This document shows positions 46,473-54,991 of a stretch of 64,000 nt of DNA, piece after piece. Both the position numbers and the translations under genes were made by a program. Origin of the DNA: Tritrichomonas musculus (taxonomy: Eukaryota; Parabasalia; Tritrichomonadida; Tritrichomonadidae); NCBI GenBank assembly GCA_039105265.1, contig JAPFFF010000011.1, positions 124,001 through 188,000 of the forward strand, written 5' to 3'. The notes beneath the pieces are model-generated. The model was not told where the DNA came from. It worked only from the letters and a program-made list of their open reading frames with translations, and did no database searches. How positions within the stretch are numbered: position 1 is the first letter of the stretch; the number at the start of each line of letters is the position of its first letter.

Positions 46473-46828
46473 GCTGTCATTGTTCTACCACCACTTACAC
46501 AACGTTGGATGAAGTTCTGTGGCTTGCCTGATAGTGTGAAGCAGTCTTTAGTGCAACCATATGTGCGTGCGAAGTCGTAGCCGATTGCACTGATTGATAT
46601 GTACTGGTTAATGCCGGGGAATTTGTTGTTAGCTTTCTTGAACACTTCATTGAGGTCATGATCAAACTTACGTATACCATTAGCGAGTGTGATGCAGTCA
46701 TGTTCACAGTAGAATTGAGCATACTTCATAATATCAATCATGCGTGTGGTTTCATCATATGACTCAGCTACTTTAGCATTGATGAGTAGTTGTAAGTAAG
46801 CTTGATCGAGTTCAAATGCTGACATATC
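46473..46828 (-). pseudogene. Remnant of element 2 DNA polymerase B (exonuclease III to pre-motif A part)
   Basis: Minus-strand codons read (D)MSAFELDQAYLQLLINAK, then IDIMKYAQFYCEHDCITL (Exo III YxxxD type), ISISAIGYDFARTYGC, GKPQNFIQRCVSGGRTMTA, aligning with residues ~525-648 of the intact polymerase at 59696. It stops at the insertion of element 3 and resumes at 31277. Its upstream side is cut at 46829 by the AGTAGTATAG end of another element, so the N-terminal half lies beyond the window or is lost. Confidence 0.9.
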
Positions 46829-47027
46829 AGTAGTATAGTATAGGCTCCGCTATCGCCAAGCCTATACTTAAGCCCATTTCACAGCCACTTGGAGCCTTTG
46901 GAAGCCCCCAGAGCCTTCAAAAAGCTCCAACCACCTCGATAATTCAAAAAGTTCGCAACAAAAAAATTCCAAACTCATATTTTTATCGTCTCGTTGTAAA
47001 AATTATTTTGGCACAAAAAAATGTATT
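46829..47027. mobile_element. Left end of element 5, truncated by element 4a
   Basis: AGTAGTATAGTATAGGCTCC begins abruptly inside the element 2 polymerase remnant. The arms AGTATAGGCT and AGCCTATACT make a terminal hairpin around a 12-base loop. After about 200 bases without genes (patches such as AAGCCCCCAGAGCC), the end of element 4a follows. The rest of element 5, if present, is beyond the nested elements. Confidence 0.5.
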
Positions 47028-47291
47028 AGTAGTTATACATAGTGAAGGGGGGATAGATAACTAGTATAAGCAAATGAGGCTCTCTGGCTTTGAAAGCTTC
47101 CTGAAGAGACGATAATTTGAGGTACTTTGGAGATGTTTTATATTATAGCTCCCTCGCTTTGAAAAGCTCCCTCGCTATAATAAACCATATCTCCAAACAG
47201 CCCCCAAGCAACCCCCACCCAGCCACCCTACACGGAGAGCCTCATTTGCTTATACTAGTTATCTATCCCCCCTTCACTATGTATAACTACT
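47028..47291. repeat. Terminal repeat of element 4a (264 bp) with self-complementary ends
   Basis: The first 57 bases (AGTAGTTATACATAG...GAGGCTCTC) are perfectly complementary to the last 57 bases, with a ~150-bp centre that also contains the paired words GGAGATGTTTTATATTATAG and CTATAATAAACCATATCTCC, giving a nested second stem. Inner flank TAATACCAACCTATCT is the same as in element 4b. Confidence 0.92.
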
Positions 47292-47392
47292 TAATACCAA
47301 CCTATCTCATGCAACCCATCTCATGCAACCTATCTCAAGCAACCCATCTCATGCAATCATCTCAAGCAACCTATCTCAAGCAACCCATCTCA
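47292..47392. repeat. 13-14 bp satellite in element 4a
   Basis: Degenerate units such as ATCTCATGCAACCC and ATCTCAAGCAACCT are repeated about seven times between the terminal repeat and the ATPase fragment, the same arrangement as in 4b and element 2. Confidence 0.85.
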
Positions 47393-48139
47393 TTCAGCAC
47401 TAACGGGATATATTTCCTAATCGGTAAGCCTGGTGCGGGTAAATCATATTGGATATGGTCTCATATAATGATTACGGAAAAATTATTTAAGAAGCCGTAT
47501 TATAATAAGATAATATTTTGTTCCACGAGTGGGAAGATGGATAAGACAGCTGAAGCTTTACATAAAAGTATTAAAACTCCAATACAATATGTGAAGGAGG
47601 ATGAGTTGATGCCAATCTTACGTAAGCATCTCAAAAGGAAGGTTAAATATTATGCACTGGTCAAACATGTGTTATCCAAAATGAAAGATACTAATGAGGA
47701 GATGGAACGCCTGATTGAAAAACATTCATTACAAGATATCGATGATAGAATTGTATATATTGCCAACAAATTAGTTCAATATAATACATCATCATATCCA
47801 TACAATACATTAATTATTCTAGATGATTGTGCAGGAAGTGATTTATTGAAGAATGGGAATAGTGAATTCATTAGATTATTGACCAAAACTAGGCATTATA
47901 ATATCACTTGTATAATGGCGTTTCAAACGATTCGATTTGTTCATATTAATGCTAAACGTATGGCTACAGATATAATCTGCTACAGTGGATATAGTGAGGA
48001 GGATATCACATCGTTACTGCAACAAACTAATAATAATTTAAACACTAAGGATGCGGTCCACCAGTATCTACAACACAGGGAACCCCATGATAAATTGATT
48101 CTTAATATAACAGCTGACAAGTATTACTTTGAGTCATAA
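47393..48139 (+). pseudogene. N-terminally deleted packaging ATPase of element 4a
   Basis: From FSTNGIYFLIGKPGAGKSYW to ILNITADKYYFES it is 90% or so like the ATPases at 42635 and 51281, including Walker A (GKPGAGKS) and Walker B (LIILDDCAGSDLL). The first ~37 codons are missing, replaced by translated satellite; the open frame continues upstream to 47117 through satellite and terminal repeat, so a fusion product with satellite-encoded residues (MQPISCNLSQATHL-type repeats) could in principle be made. Functional motifs are intact, but the normal start and promoter are gone. Confidence 0.85.
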
Positions 48140-48145
48140 ACCAGA

Positions 48146-48408
48146 AGTAGTTATACATAGTGAAGGGGGGATAGATAACTAGTATAAGCAAATGAGGCTC
48201 TCCAGCTTTGAAAGCTTCCTGAAGAGACGATAATTTGAGGTACTTTGGAGATGTTTTATATTATAGCTCCCTCGCTTTGAAAAGCTCCCTCGCTATAATA
48301 AACCATATCTCCAAACAGCCCCAAGCAACCCCCACCCAGCCACCCTACACGGAGAGCCTCATTTGCTTATACTAGTTATCTATCCCCCCTTCACTATGTA
48401 TAACTACT
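48146..48408. repeat. Left terminal repeat of element 4b (263 bp) with self-complementary ends
   Basis: Same sequence and orientation as 47028-47291 with a few differences (for example CTCCAGC for CTCTGGC). Perfect inverted arms of about 57 bases at its two ends. It begins AGTAGTTATACATAG, 6 bases after the ATPase stop of element 4a. Confidence 0.92.
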
Positions 48409-48720
48409 TAATACCAACCTATCTAGCATACTCCTACAGCAATCATCTCATGCAATCATCTCAAGCAATCATCTCAAGCAACCCATCACACACATCCACT
48501 CAAGCAACCCATCTCATACATCCACTCATGCAACCTATCTAGTATACTCCTACAGCAATCCATCTCACACAAATCCACTCACACAAATCATCTCAAGTAA
48601 TCATCTCCCATATCTTGTATCGCAAATCATCTCATGCAACCATCACACACATCCACTCATGCAATCATCTCCCAAATCTCATCACATACATCCACTCATG
48701 CAACCACTTCATGTACACCC
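48409..48720. repeat. 13-bp-type satellite between terminal repeat and first gene of element 4b
   Basis: About 300 bases built from variants of CAATCATCTCAAG, CAACCCATCTCA and ACACATCCACTCATG. A larger unit (ACCTATCTAG(C/T)ATACTCCTACAGCA) occurs twice. No gene is present. The region likely contains the promoter of the first gene near its right border (AAAAATAAATCTTTAATTG). Confidence 0.85.
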
Positions 48721-48758
48721 GATACCTACTCAAAAATAAATCTTTAATTGAATCATAA

Positions 48759-50027
48759 ATGTATAGTAGGTTTAAATCACTACATCCAACCATTGATAAT
48801 ATCACAGATGAGCAGGTACCTATTCCTATCGAATCAGCATTCTTTCTAGAAGATGGGAAGCCCGATAAAGATAAGTTCAATAGGTACTATTTTGATTTCC
48901 CCCATGAATGGTGTACAGCTAATCGTGGTGAAACTATTATTGGTGTAAGGAATATTAATATGTTGGCTCGAAGAAGGAAATTGGAATTTGATTTGAGAGT
49001 TAGGAAATATTTAAGATCTACATTCGATGACCTCAAAAATAAAAATCCCGATAAGACCGATGATGAGATATATGATATGCTTACAGAAAAACAAAAAGCA
49101 GAGGTCTCATCCAAAATTATCTCATGGCTAGGCACTGAGCACGATTTTAGAAAGCTATTCGACGATGTTGAAAAACAAATTAAACCAAAGTTTGAAGAAT
49201 ATAATAAAAATGCAATTACAAAACATAAGATTGCTCTCGATACGATAAAAGATGCGCTAACCAGTTATGGAAAAATATTACAAAGATATTATAAACCGAT
49301 TACTGGGCCAATTAATCTAATTAAAGATGTATATGGTTTCATATTTAAGACTAAAGATGAATATGATGCTGCTGTTAAAGAAATACTAGATTTTAAACGA
49401 ACCAATGAGGACAAATTAATACCGTTATTCCATCAGGATGATATCGATAGAAGTAATAATGATTTGCAAATGGATGGATATTATGATTATAATCTAAACA
49501 CATTCATTGAAACTTTGTTTTCACCAAATAATGTTAAGATAGAGAATAGTTATATATTTGAAGAACTGCCACCACAAACAGCTGACCAAATAAATAAATT
49601 AGACCCAATCAATGTTGGATTATATTATATTGATTTTAAGATTATATTTAATGAAAGGGAGACCGATTCTAATTACCGAAGATACGATTTCGCCGATGTA
49701 ATGAATATTGGGTACGGACCAAATCAAAATAATCCCCAAAAATACAAAAATGTGTGGCTGAGACGATTAGATTTTTATAACGTTTGGGACCGACAACCAT
49801 GCAAGATATGTTCATCCATAGCTGAACAATCCTCACGTCATTATATAGGAAACAGTGCAGTTGATTTTGTTCCAATAAAGTATTATAAATTAAACTCCAC
49901 TGACCAAGTATTTTGGATTGAGTTTTATTCAGGTCGTCATAATAATATCCCAATCAAGATTCCTCGAAACGAATCATTTTGTATAGAGATGCAGTTCCTA
50001 CCATTTGATAAAATGTTATATACATAA
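48759..50027 (+). CDS. Candidate penton-like minor capsid protein of element 4b, 422 residues
   Basis: The ATG at 48759 gives MYSRFKSLHPTIDNITDEQV. Shared blocks with elements 2 and 3: FPHEWCTANRGETIIGVRNI near residue 50, a helical middle, YYIDFKIIFNERETDSNYRR, WLRRLDFYNVWDRQPCKICS, PIKYYKLNSTDQVFWIEFYS and IPIKIPRNESFCIEMQF at the C-terminus. The strand-rich tail and first position in the morphogenesis block favour a minor capsid (penton) role, not demonstrated. The gene is intact. Confidence 0.75.
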   Translation: MYSRFKSLHPTIDNITDEQVPIPIESAFFLEDGKPDKDKFNRYYFDFPHEWCTANRGETIIGVRNINMLARRRKLEFDLRVRKYLRSTFDDLKNKNPDKTDDEIYDMLTEKQKAEVSSKIISWLGTEHDFRKLFDDVEKQIKPKFEEYNKNAITKHKIALDTIKDALTSYGKILQRYYKPITGPINLIKDVYGFIFKTKDEYDAAVKEILDFKRTNEDKLIPLFHQDDIDRSNNDLQMDGYYDYNLNTFIETLFSPNNVKIENSYIFEELPPQTADQINKLDPINVGLYYIDFKIIFNERETDSNYRRYDFADVMNIGYGPNQNNPQKYKNVWLRRLDFYNVWDRQPCKICSSIAEQSSRHYIGNSAVDFVPIKYYKLNSTDQVFWIEFYSGRHNNIPIKIPRNESFCIEMQFLPFDKMLYT

Positions 50028-50048
50028 GCTTATTTAATCTAAAATCAA

Positions 50049-51131
50049 ATGAGTTATAATACACTTGATGAATTATTTAAAAAATATCCGTGGAAGAGCA
50101 AATCAAAATTTGTTCCATTAGCAAAACGATATGGTTTCACTGCGAAAGATGCTAACGATTTCCTAGACAAAAATATTGTCCATGATGTCAAGGTACCCAA
50201 AGCTCAATATATACCAATCGTATCGAAACATTTACACGGATACCAAATGGATACATTTATTAATGAAAAGCATAAAGGAGGTCTCAATTATTTAATGTTC
50301 ATCAATATTAATACGAGGAAGGCATATGCATATCCGTTACAAGGCAAGGGTTCAAAATCTGTTATCAACGCGCTACAATGTTTCATAAAAGATGTACACA
50401 ATATTTATTCAATAACCAGCGACCAAGATGCTGCATATCTATCAAATGAGGTACTTAGTTTTATGAAATCAAATAATATAATATACACCACTACTGAAGA
50501 CAACAATCATAATGTACTAGGTATCATTAATCGATTCATGCGAACGATTCGTGATGCTATTGGTGAGAATAGATATATTGATGAAACTGAAATGAAAGAT
50601 TTGATTGATGCGTATAACAATACTCCTCATAGAGGATTAGATAATAGAGCACCTAATGATATAACTAAAGATGATGAACTAACATACATCAATACTAAAT
50701 CAAATATTAATCCATATAATTATAAAACAAATGATAGGGTTAGAATTGTATTAGCTAATGAACCATTCTCAAAGAAAAGAAATCGGGTGAGCAAGGAGGC
50801 ATATATTGTTGACTCGAAATCAGGTAACCAATTCATAATTCGGTCAAAGGATGATTCGATAGATAAGCTCCCGGGTTACCGCTTAATTAAAACTAATAAT
50901 AATATACCGTTAGCGAATACATTAAAGAATGGTAAGCGTGGTATCGTAAATAAAATAATCAGTTATGATGTTAAGAAAAATAAATATAGGGTCGAGTATG
51001 AAGGTGGTAAACGAGATACTATCCCAGCGAAAAATCTTAGAGAGGGTCATCCAATCAAGTTGTCAAATCTTGAACTCGAATACTGGTCTACCCAAAATAA
51101 TGTTCCCGAATCAATCACAAAATGGACATAA
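50049..51131 (+). CDS. Intact Maverick integrase (rve type, D-D-35-N) of element 4b
   Basis: 360 residues, the reference copy for this window. The catalytic core has D68 (GYQMDTF), D125 (SITSDQDAAYL) and, exactly 36 positions on, N161 in LGIINRFMRTIRDAIGENRY, where retroviral and Polinton integrases have glutamate followed by R/K. NTPHRGLDNRAPNDITKDDE is the usual post-core NxxxHxxLxxxxPxD segment. The C-terminal region (RVRIVLANEPFSKKRNRVSK; KYRVEYEGGKRDTIPAKNLR) resembles the SH3/chromo-like domain of Maverick integrases. Enzyme for inserting element ends with a 5-6 bp target duplication. Confidence 0.92.
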   Translation: MSYNTLDELFKKYPWKSKSKFVPLAKRYGFTAKDANDFLDKNIVHDVKVPKAQYIPIVSKHLHGYQMDTFINEKHKGGLNYLMFININTRKAYAYPLQGKGSKSVINALQCFIKDVHNIYSITSDQDAAYLSNEVLSFMKSNNIIYTTTEDNNHNVLGIINRFMRTIRDAIGENRYIDETEMKDLIDAYNNTPHRGLDNRAPNDITKDDELTYINTKSNINPYNYKTNDRVRIVLANEPFSKKRNRVSKEAYIVDSKSGNQFIIRSKDDSIDKLPGYRLIKTNNNIPLANTLKNGKRGIVNKIISYDVKKNKYRVEYEGGKRDTIPAKNLREGHPIKLSNLELEYWSTQNNVPESITKWT

Positions 51132-51280
51132 TCAACATTGTTTCTTATTATTTGGCTTAATTAATTCATTATAAATTATTTTTCCTTCTTCCCATAATAA
51201 TTCAATGATAAATCCTATAAAATGATATTTAAAACATTCCTTAACAAATTCTAGATAGTTCATTTTATGATAATAAAAAT

Positions 51281-52138
51281 ATGACCAAGCAAATTATTAA
51301 AGAGGTTGACAAAGAAATTAATAAAGCGTTAAAGAAAAATCATCATGAAATAGAAGGCGCATTGATAATGCCTTTATCACCGGACTACCCATTTAGCACC
51401 AATGGAATATATTTCCTAATAGGCAAACCAGGTGCAGGAAAATCTTTTTGGATTTGGCGTCATATTGCAATCACTGAAAAGTTATTTAAGCATCCATATT
51501 ATAATAAGATAATATTTTGTTCAACTAGTGGTAAAGCAGATAAGACTGCGGAGGTCTTAAGTAAAAATATTAAAACTCCTATTCATTATGTTAATGAAAA
51601 TGAATTAATGTCTTTTCTTAGAAAACATCTCAAACGTAAAGTTAAATATTATGCTCTTGTGAAATATGTTCTATCAAAAATGAAAGAAGTCAATGAAGAA
51701 ATGAAACGATTAATTAATAAGCATTCATTACAAGATATTGATGATATAATAGTATATATTGCAAACAAGCTAGTAAAATATCAAACGTCATCATATCCAT
51801 ATAATACTTTAATCATTCTTGATGATTGCGCAGGTAGCGATTTATTAAAGAATGGAAATAGTGAATTTATTCGTTTGCTAACCAAAACTAGACACTATAA
51901 CATTACATGTATCATGGCTTTTCAAACAATAAGATTCGTTCATATTAATGCCAAACGAATGGCTACTGATATCATTTGCTATAGTGGTTATAGCGAAGAA
52001 GATTTTACATCTTTGCTTCAACAAACGAATAATAATCTCAATACAAAAGAAATGGTAAGGCAATATCTTCATCATCGGGAACCACATGATAAATTCATAA
52101 TGAATATTTCAGCAAACAAATATTATTTTGAATCATAA
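51281..52138 (+). CDS. Genome-packaging ATPase of element 4b
   Basis: 285 residues. MTKQIIKEVDKEINKALKKN leads to Walker A GKPGAGKSFWIW near residue 49; Walker B is LIILDDCAGSDLL near 178; then LTKTRHYNITCIMAFQTIRF and SGYSEEDFTSLLQQTNNN. A32/HerA-like, expected to translocate the genome into the capsid. About 150 bases after the integrase stop, with AT-rich sequence containing no gene in between. Confidence 0.92.
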   Translation: MTKQIIKEVDKEINKALKKNHHEIEGALIMPLSPDYPFSTNGIYFLIGKPGAGKSFWIWRHIAITEKLFKHPYYNKIIFCSTSGKADKTAEVLSKNIKTPIHYVNENELMSFLRKHLKRKVKYYALVKYVLSKMKEVNEEMKRLINKHSLQDIDDIIVYIANKLVKYQTSSYPYNTLIILDDCAGSDLLKNGNSEFIRLLTKTRHYNITCIMAFQTIRFVHINAKRMATDIICYSGYSEEDFTSLLQQTNNNLNTKEMVRQYLHHREPHDKFIMNISANKYYFES

Positions 52139-52173
52139 AGCAAATTATTAATATTATTTTTTAATACAATTAA

Positions 52174-52668
52174 ATGGGTTTCTTCAAGAAATTGATTAAG
52201 CAAAGTATTGGTCTTGGAGCTAATCATCTATTAAATCTAGGCAATAGTGTTTCAAGTGGTATGTTTGGTAAAGGTGTTAATTATGTTGTTAATGGGATGG
52301 ATAGAAATGCTGGGCTTATAGGAAAGCTAATTAAAGATGCTGGTCAAAATTATTTCAGCTATAATACTCGTAAAAACATATCCAATTTTGCGGATAAAGC
52401 CATAAAATATATACCAAAAGGAAAAGTAAGAACAGCTTTAGAGAAAATTAAGAGTGCAGCCCAACAACAATATAATAACCCTTCTCAATCGAGTGACCCG
52501 ATATCAACAATGCATCCAAAAATTAGCTCCGTAACAAATCCAACGTTTTTAACAAGAATTTCTAACGATAACCAATGGAAAGACGAATATAATAATATCA
52601 AATCAAATTTTAATAAACAACTGGATTCGACACTGCCGACTAGTTTATTAAAGAGTGGTAAGTATTAG
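52174..52668 (+). CDS. Core/pX-like protein of element 4b, 164 residues
   Basis: MGFFKKLIKQSIGLGANHLL starts with an amphipathic cationic helix. Glycine-rich hydrophobic segments follow (SSGMFGKGVNYVVNGMDRNA, GLIGKLIKDAG), then the conserved ISNFADKAIKYIPKGKVRTA and a polar C-terminal half ending LLKSGKY. Matches the broken copy at 42226 and, loosely, the shorter protein at 20058. By position and character it resembles adenovirus core/lytic minor proteins; function inferred. A T-rich ATTATTTTTTAATAC precedes the start. Confidence 0.75.
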   Translation: MGFFKKLIKQSIGLGANHLLNLGNSVSSGMFGKGVNYVVNGMDRNAGLIGKLIKDAGQNYFSYNTRKNISNFADKAIKYIPKGKVRTALEKIKSAAQQQYNNPSQSSDPISTMHPKISSVTNPTFLTRISNDNQWKDEYNNIKSNFNKQLDSTLPTSLLKSGKY

Positions 52669-52692
52669 GTAAAAAAATAGTAAAACTTTGCA

Positions 52693-52705
52693 TTTTTTAT
52701 TTTTA
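52693..52705 (+). promoter_or_regulatory. T-rich motif before the adaptor-like gene of element 4b
   Basis: TTTTTTATTTTTA lies 6 bases before the ATG at 52712, the same type of motif as at 20732 and 42172. Confidence 0.45.
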
Positions 52706-52711
52706 CCATAA

Positions 52712-53329
52712 ATGGCAAAGAATCTTAGAGGAAGCAAAAGATTGCAAGTTATTCAAAACTGGCTGAATGGTAAAGATGATGATGAATGGGAAGTATTCCC
52801 TTGTAAAACTGAAGGGAAATATATTGTGAGACCTCGTAAAGAATCAAATAATCATGTTGAACCTATTTTGAAAAAAGATGAAGAAACTACAGCGAATACT
52901 CCAGAAAATATTTATGATGAAAAAATGCAGAGCGCGGAAGTCCATAATGAACCTGAACATGATGAACAACTAATTACTGAAACAAAACATGTCATTAAAA
53001 ATAAAATAAAACGACCACCTTCAATGACTCACCATAATAATTATGAGTATGACCCAACTATCAATTTAGAGATATTAAACCAATTAAAACTTCTTGGAGA
53101 AGAAATTAAAAGTAGTCGTGAAAAAAAGGAACAAAAAAGAATGATTAAAGATGTTGTTCAAAAACAAATATCACGACCAAGGATGCGATATAATTATGAA
53201 TTCATTGAACCTGAATATAGACAATATCCAAATATTCAATCAAATGAACAACCTATAGAGCAACCAGTTGAGCACACTCAACAATTATATTCTATGAGAA
53301 AAAATAGAATATTTGCCGATGTTATCTAA
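52712..53329 (+). CDS. Conserved Maverick adaptor-like protein of element 4b, 205 residues
   Basis: MAKNLRGSKRLQVIQNWLNG and DDDEWEVFPCKTEGKYIVRP form the conserved front domain. A variable acidic linker leads to INLEILNQLKLLGEEIKSSR (helix, probably coiled coil), a basic EKKEQKRMIKDVVQKQI and a tail ending KNRIFADVI, conserved with element 3. Directly upstream of the capsid gene (34 bases). Likely capsid-assembly or scaffolding function, unproven. Confidence 0.8.
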   Translation: MAKNLRGSKRLQVIQNWLNGKDDDEWEVFPCKTEGKYIVRPRKESNNHVEPILKKDEETTANTPENIYDEKMQSAEVHNEPEHDEQLITETKHVIKNKIKRPPSMTHHNNYEYDPTINLEILNQLKLLGEEIKSSREKKEQKRMIKDVVQKQISRPRMRYNYEFIEPEYRQYPNIQSNEQPIEQPVEHTQQLYSMRKNRIFADVI

Positions 53330-53340
53330 TTTATAATTTT

Positions 53341-53355
53341 ATTTTTTATTTTTAT
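53341..53355 (+). promoter_or_regulatory. T-rich motif before the capsid gene of element 4b
   Basis: ATTTTTTATTTTTAT lies 8 bases before the capsid ATG at 53364. Comparable words precede the capsid gene at 21415 (ATATTTTTAATTC) and the chimera start at 40278 (CATTTTTTACTTT on minus). Confidence 0.45.
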
Positions 53356-53363
53356 CAAAAGCA

Positions 53364-54941
53364 ATGTTGAACAATGAAGTAATAATGCAAACATCTGCGG
53401 ACGCATGCACCCAGATAGCCTCTTACTTTGATGTCGTTGATAATTGTATTGCGATGAGTGATACAAATAAACAATATTCAATCAACCCACAAACAAGTTA
53501 CGGACCATCGCCCCCAATCAAAAGTGGCTCATATACATCTATCATTATTTCACCTAATTGTCATAATACGGCTGATTTATACAACGGATTCATTAAGGCA
53601 ACAATGGAAATAAAAGTAGACATCAATGATGATATAGATACAGCAAATGTTGGTAATTATGATTTTAATAGGGTATGGTATGGATTTAAAGATGCACGCG
53701 ATGCAATTGAGAAATATGAAATTGTAGCTAATGGTATCACCATATATACCCAAAATTATGGCTGTGAAGAATCATTTCTTACAGCCTGTTGTTCCAATGA
53801 AACCACAAAGAGGGCGGATATATATTCTAAAACAAGGCATAAAGATGTTTGGAGACAGAATGAAGGATGCCGTTGTGGATTTGTTGTTTCTTGGATAAAA
53901 GGTACGAAAAATGCTACTGGTACGATTAATTTGAAGATAGATTTGAGGAGATTCTTGCCGATATCTAACATTAAATATCTCCCAGCGTTTGCAGGCAAAA
54001 TAGAACTGCGATTATATTTCTCATGCGCGGGATTAGTATATTGTCCATGTGGTCCTGATGAAAGCTTAATTAATAATCCAGGTCTATATTCAAAATATAC
54101 CCTTTCTCCTATCACTACAGAATTTAGACAAATAGGTAATTCAATCACATGTTGGGCAACATCTGCTACCGCTAATGGCTTATACACATTAAATGCTGCA
54201 GAAAGAACAAGTCATGCTACATGGTATGAGGTTAAGGATTGCTTGAGTATTATTCCATGTTTTGGCATTAGTGAGAATGTTTATAATTTATTGGTCCAAA
54301 GATATAGCGACCCAACACACCCATTAACATTTCCCACACAAACATTATCTGTATACACGACAACTAATAAACTCGACCAACCTAACGATAAGACCACATG
54401 TACTATCACTCCAAGATTTGTTGATAGTATATTTTGTTTATTCCCGTTGCGTAATACTGATAAAACTGTTTTCAAGAATCCATTATTCAATTCATTCTAT
54501 ATTAATGCAGGTGGATATGGAAATATTCCTAATAGACCATTTGGTACAACGAAAGAGTACCCCGAATTCTTGGAGTATTGCCAGAATGCAATGAACATGA
54601 ATGGAGAGCAGAGCGGTTTCAATAAAGAAGTTATTAAATCACTTACAAATCCATATACTTTTAATTCAACAACAGGTTATTATAGTGACGATAGGTCATC
54701 GTTCTTTATTGGTCTCCCAACAGAGACTGATAATACATATCAACAGGGACTTACATCATTATCACCAATCAATTTTGAAATGAATATTGTCCAAAGTACA
54801 AATGATAATTCATTTGCTAAAAAGGTTGATGCAAATCCACTTTTTTGTCTATTATATGATTCCTCTATTAGTATATTAGTTCAACCAAATGGTATGCCTC
54901 CATTGGTTCGTATTGGTAACTATGATTTAACTACACCTTGA
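53364..54941 (+). CDS. Major capsid protein (double jelly-roll) of element 4b
   Basis: 525 residues, intact. MLNNEVIMQTSADACTQIAS opens the conserved front; further blocks are YGFKDARDAIEKYEIVANG, LRRFLPISNIKYLPAFAG, CFGISENVYNLLVQRYSD, FPTQTLSVYTTTNK, FCLFPLRNTDKTVFKNPLF and SSFFIGLPTETDNTYQQGL. It is collinear with the element 2 protein and with the joined halves of the element 1 protein. By length, gene order and pattern it is the Polinton-type capsid building block. Confidence 0.82.
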   Translation: MLNNEVIMQTSADACTQIASYFDVVDNCIAMSDTNKQYSINPQTSYGPSPPIKSGSYTSIIISPNCHNTADLYNGFIKATMEIKVDINDDIDTANVGNYDFNRVWYGFKDARDAIEKYEIVANGITIYTQNYGCEESFLTACCSNETTKRADIYSKTRHKDVWRQNEGCRCGFVVSWIKGTKNATGTINLKIDLRRFLPISNIKYLPAFAGKIELRLYFSCAGLVYCPCGPDESLINNPGLYSKYTLSPITTEFRQIGNSITCWATSATANGLYTLNAAERTSHATWYEVKDCLSIIPCFGISENVYNLLVQRYSDPTHPLTFPTQTLSVYTTTNKLDQPNDKTTCTITPRFVDSIFCLFPLRNTDKTVFKNPLFNSFYINAGGYGNIPNRPFGTTKEYPEFLEYCQNAMNMNGEQSGFNKEVIKSLTNPYTFNSTTGYYSDDRSSFFIGLPTETDNTYQQGLTSLSPINFEMNIVQSTNDNSFAKKVDANPLFCLLYDSSISILVQPNGMPPLVRIGNYDLTTP

Positions 54942-54991
54942 GTAAATTTTCAAACAATACAACACATTATTTTTGTTTATTTGCATAATAA

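Larger units (their letters stand above)
16585..46828. mobile_element. Maverick/Polinton element 2, interrupted by complete element 3
   Basis: The probable left end AGTAGATACCCTAAGGG at 16585 runs into a hairpin (AAGGG.GGCGTC...GATAC/GTATC...GCCCCCCCTT). Element 2 sequence continues to 31277, is interrupted by element 3 (31278-46472), and resumes at 46473 up to 46828, where another element begins. Genes in order: penton-like, integrase with an in-frame stop, ATPase, core-like, small basic, adaptor-like, capsid, 62-residue and 173-residue proteins on plus; fibre-like and giant proteins on minus; a truncated small plus-strand gene; and polymerase remnants on minus. The right end is not in the window. 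Nonsense codons and deletions suggest it is no longer autonomous. Confidence 0.7.
47028..48145. mobile_element. Left part of element 4a, largely deleted
   Basis: It starts AGTAGTTATACATAGTGAAG, a 264-bp terminal repeat practically identical to that of element 4b. A 14-bp satellite follows, then the back seven-eighths of an ATPase gene; the penton-like and integrase genes and the ATPase N-terminus are missing. At 48146 the next element begins, 6 bases after the ATPase stop. The deletion start lies inside the satellite (47300-47392). Confidence 0.75.
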
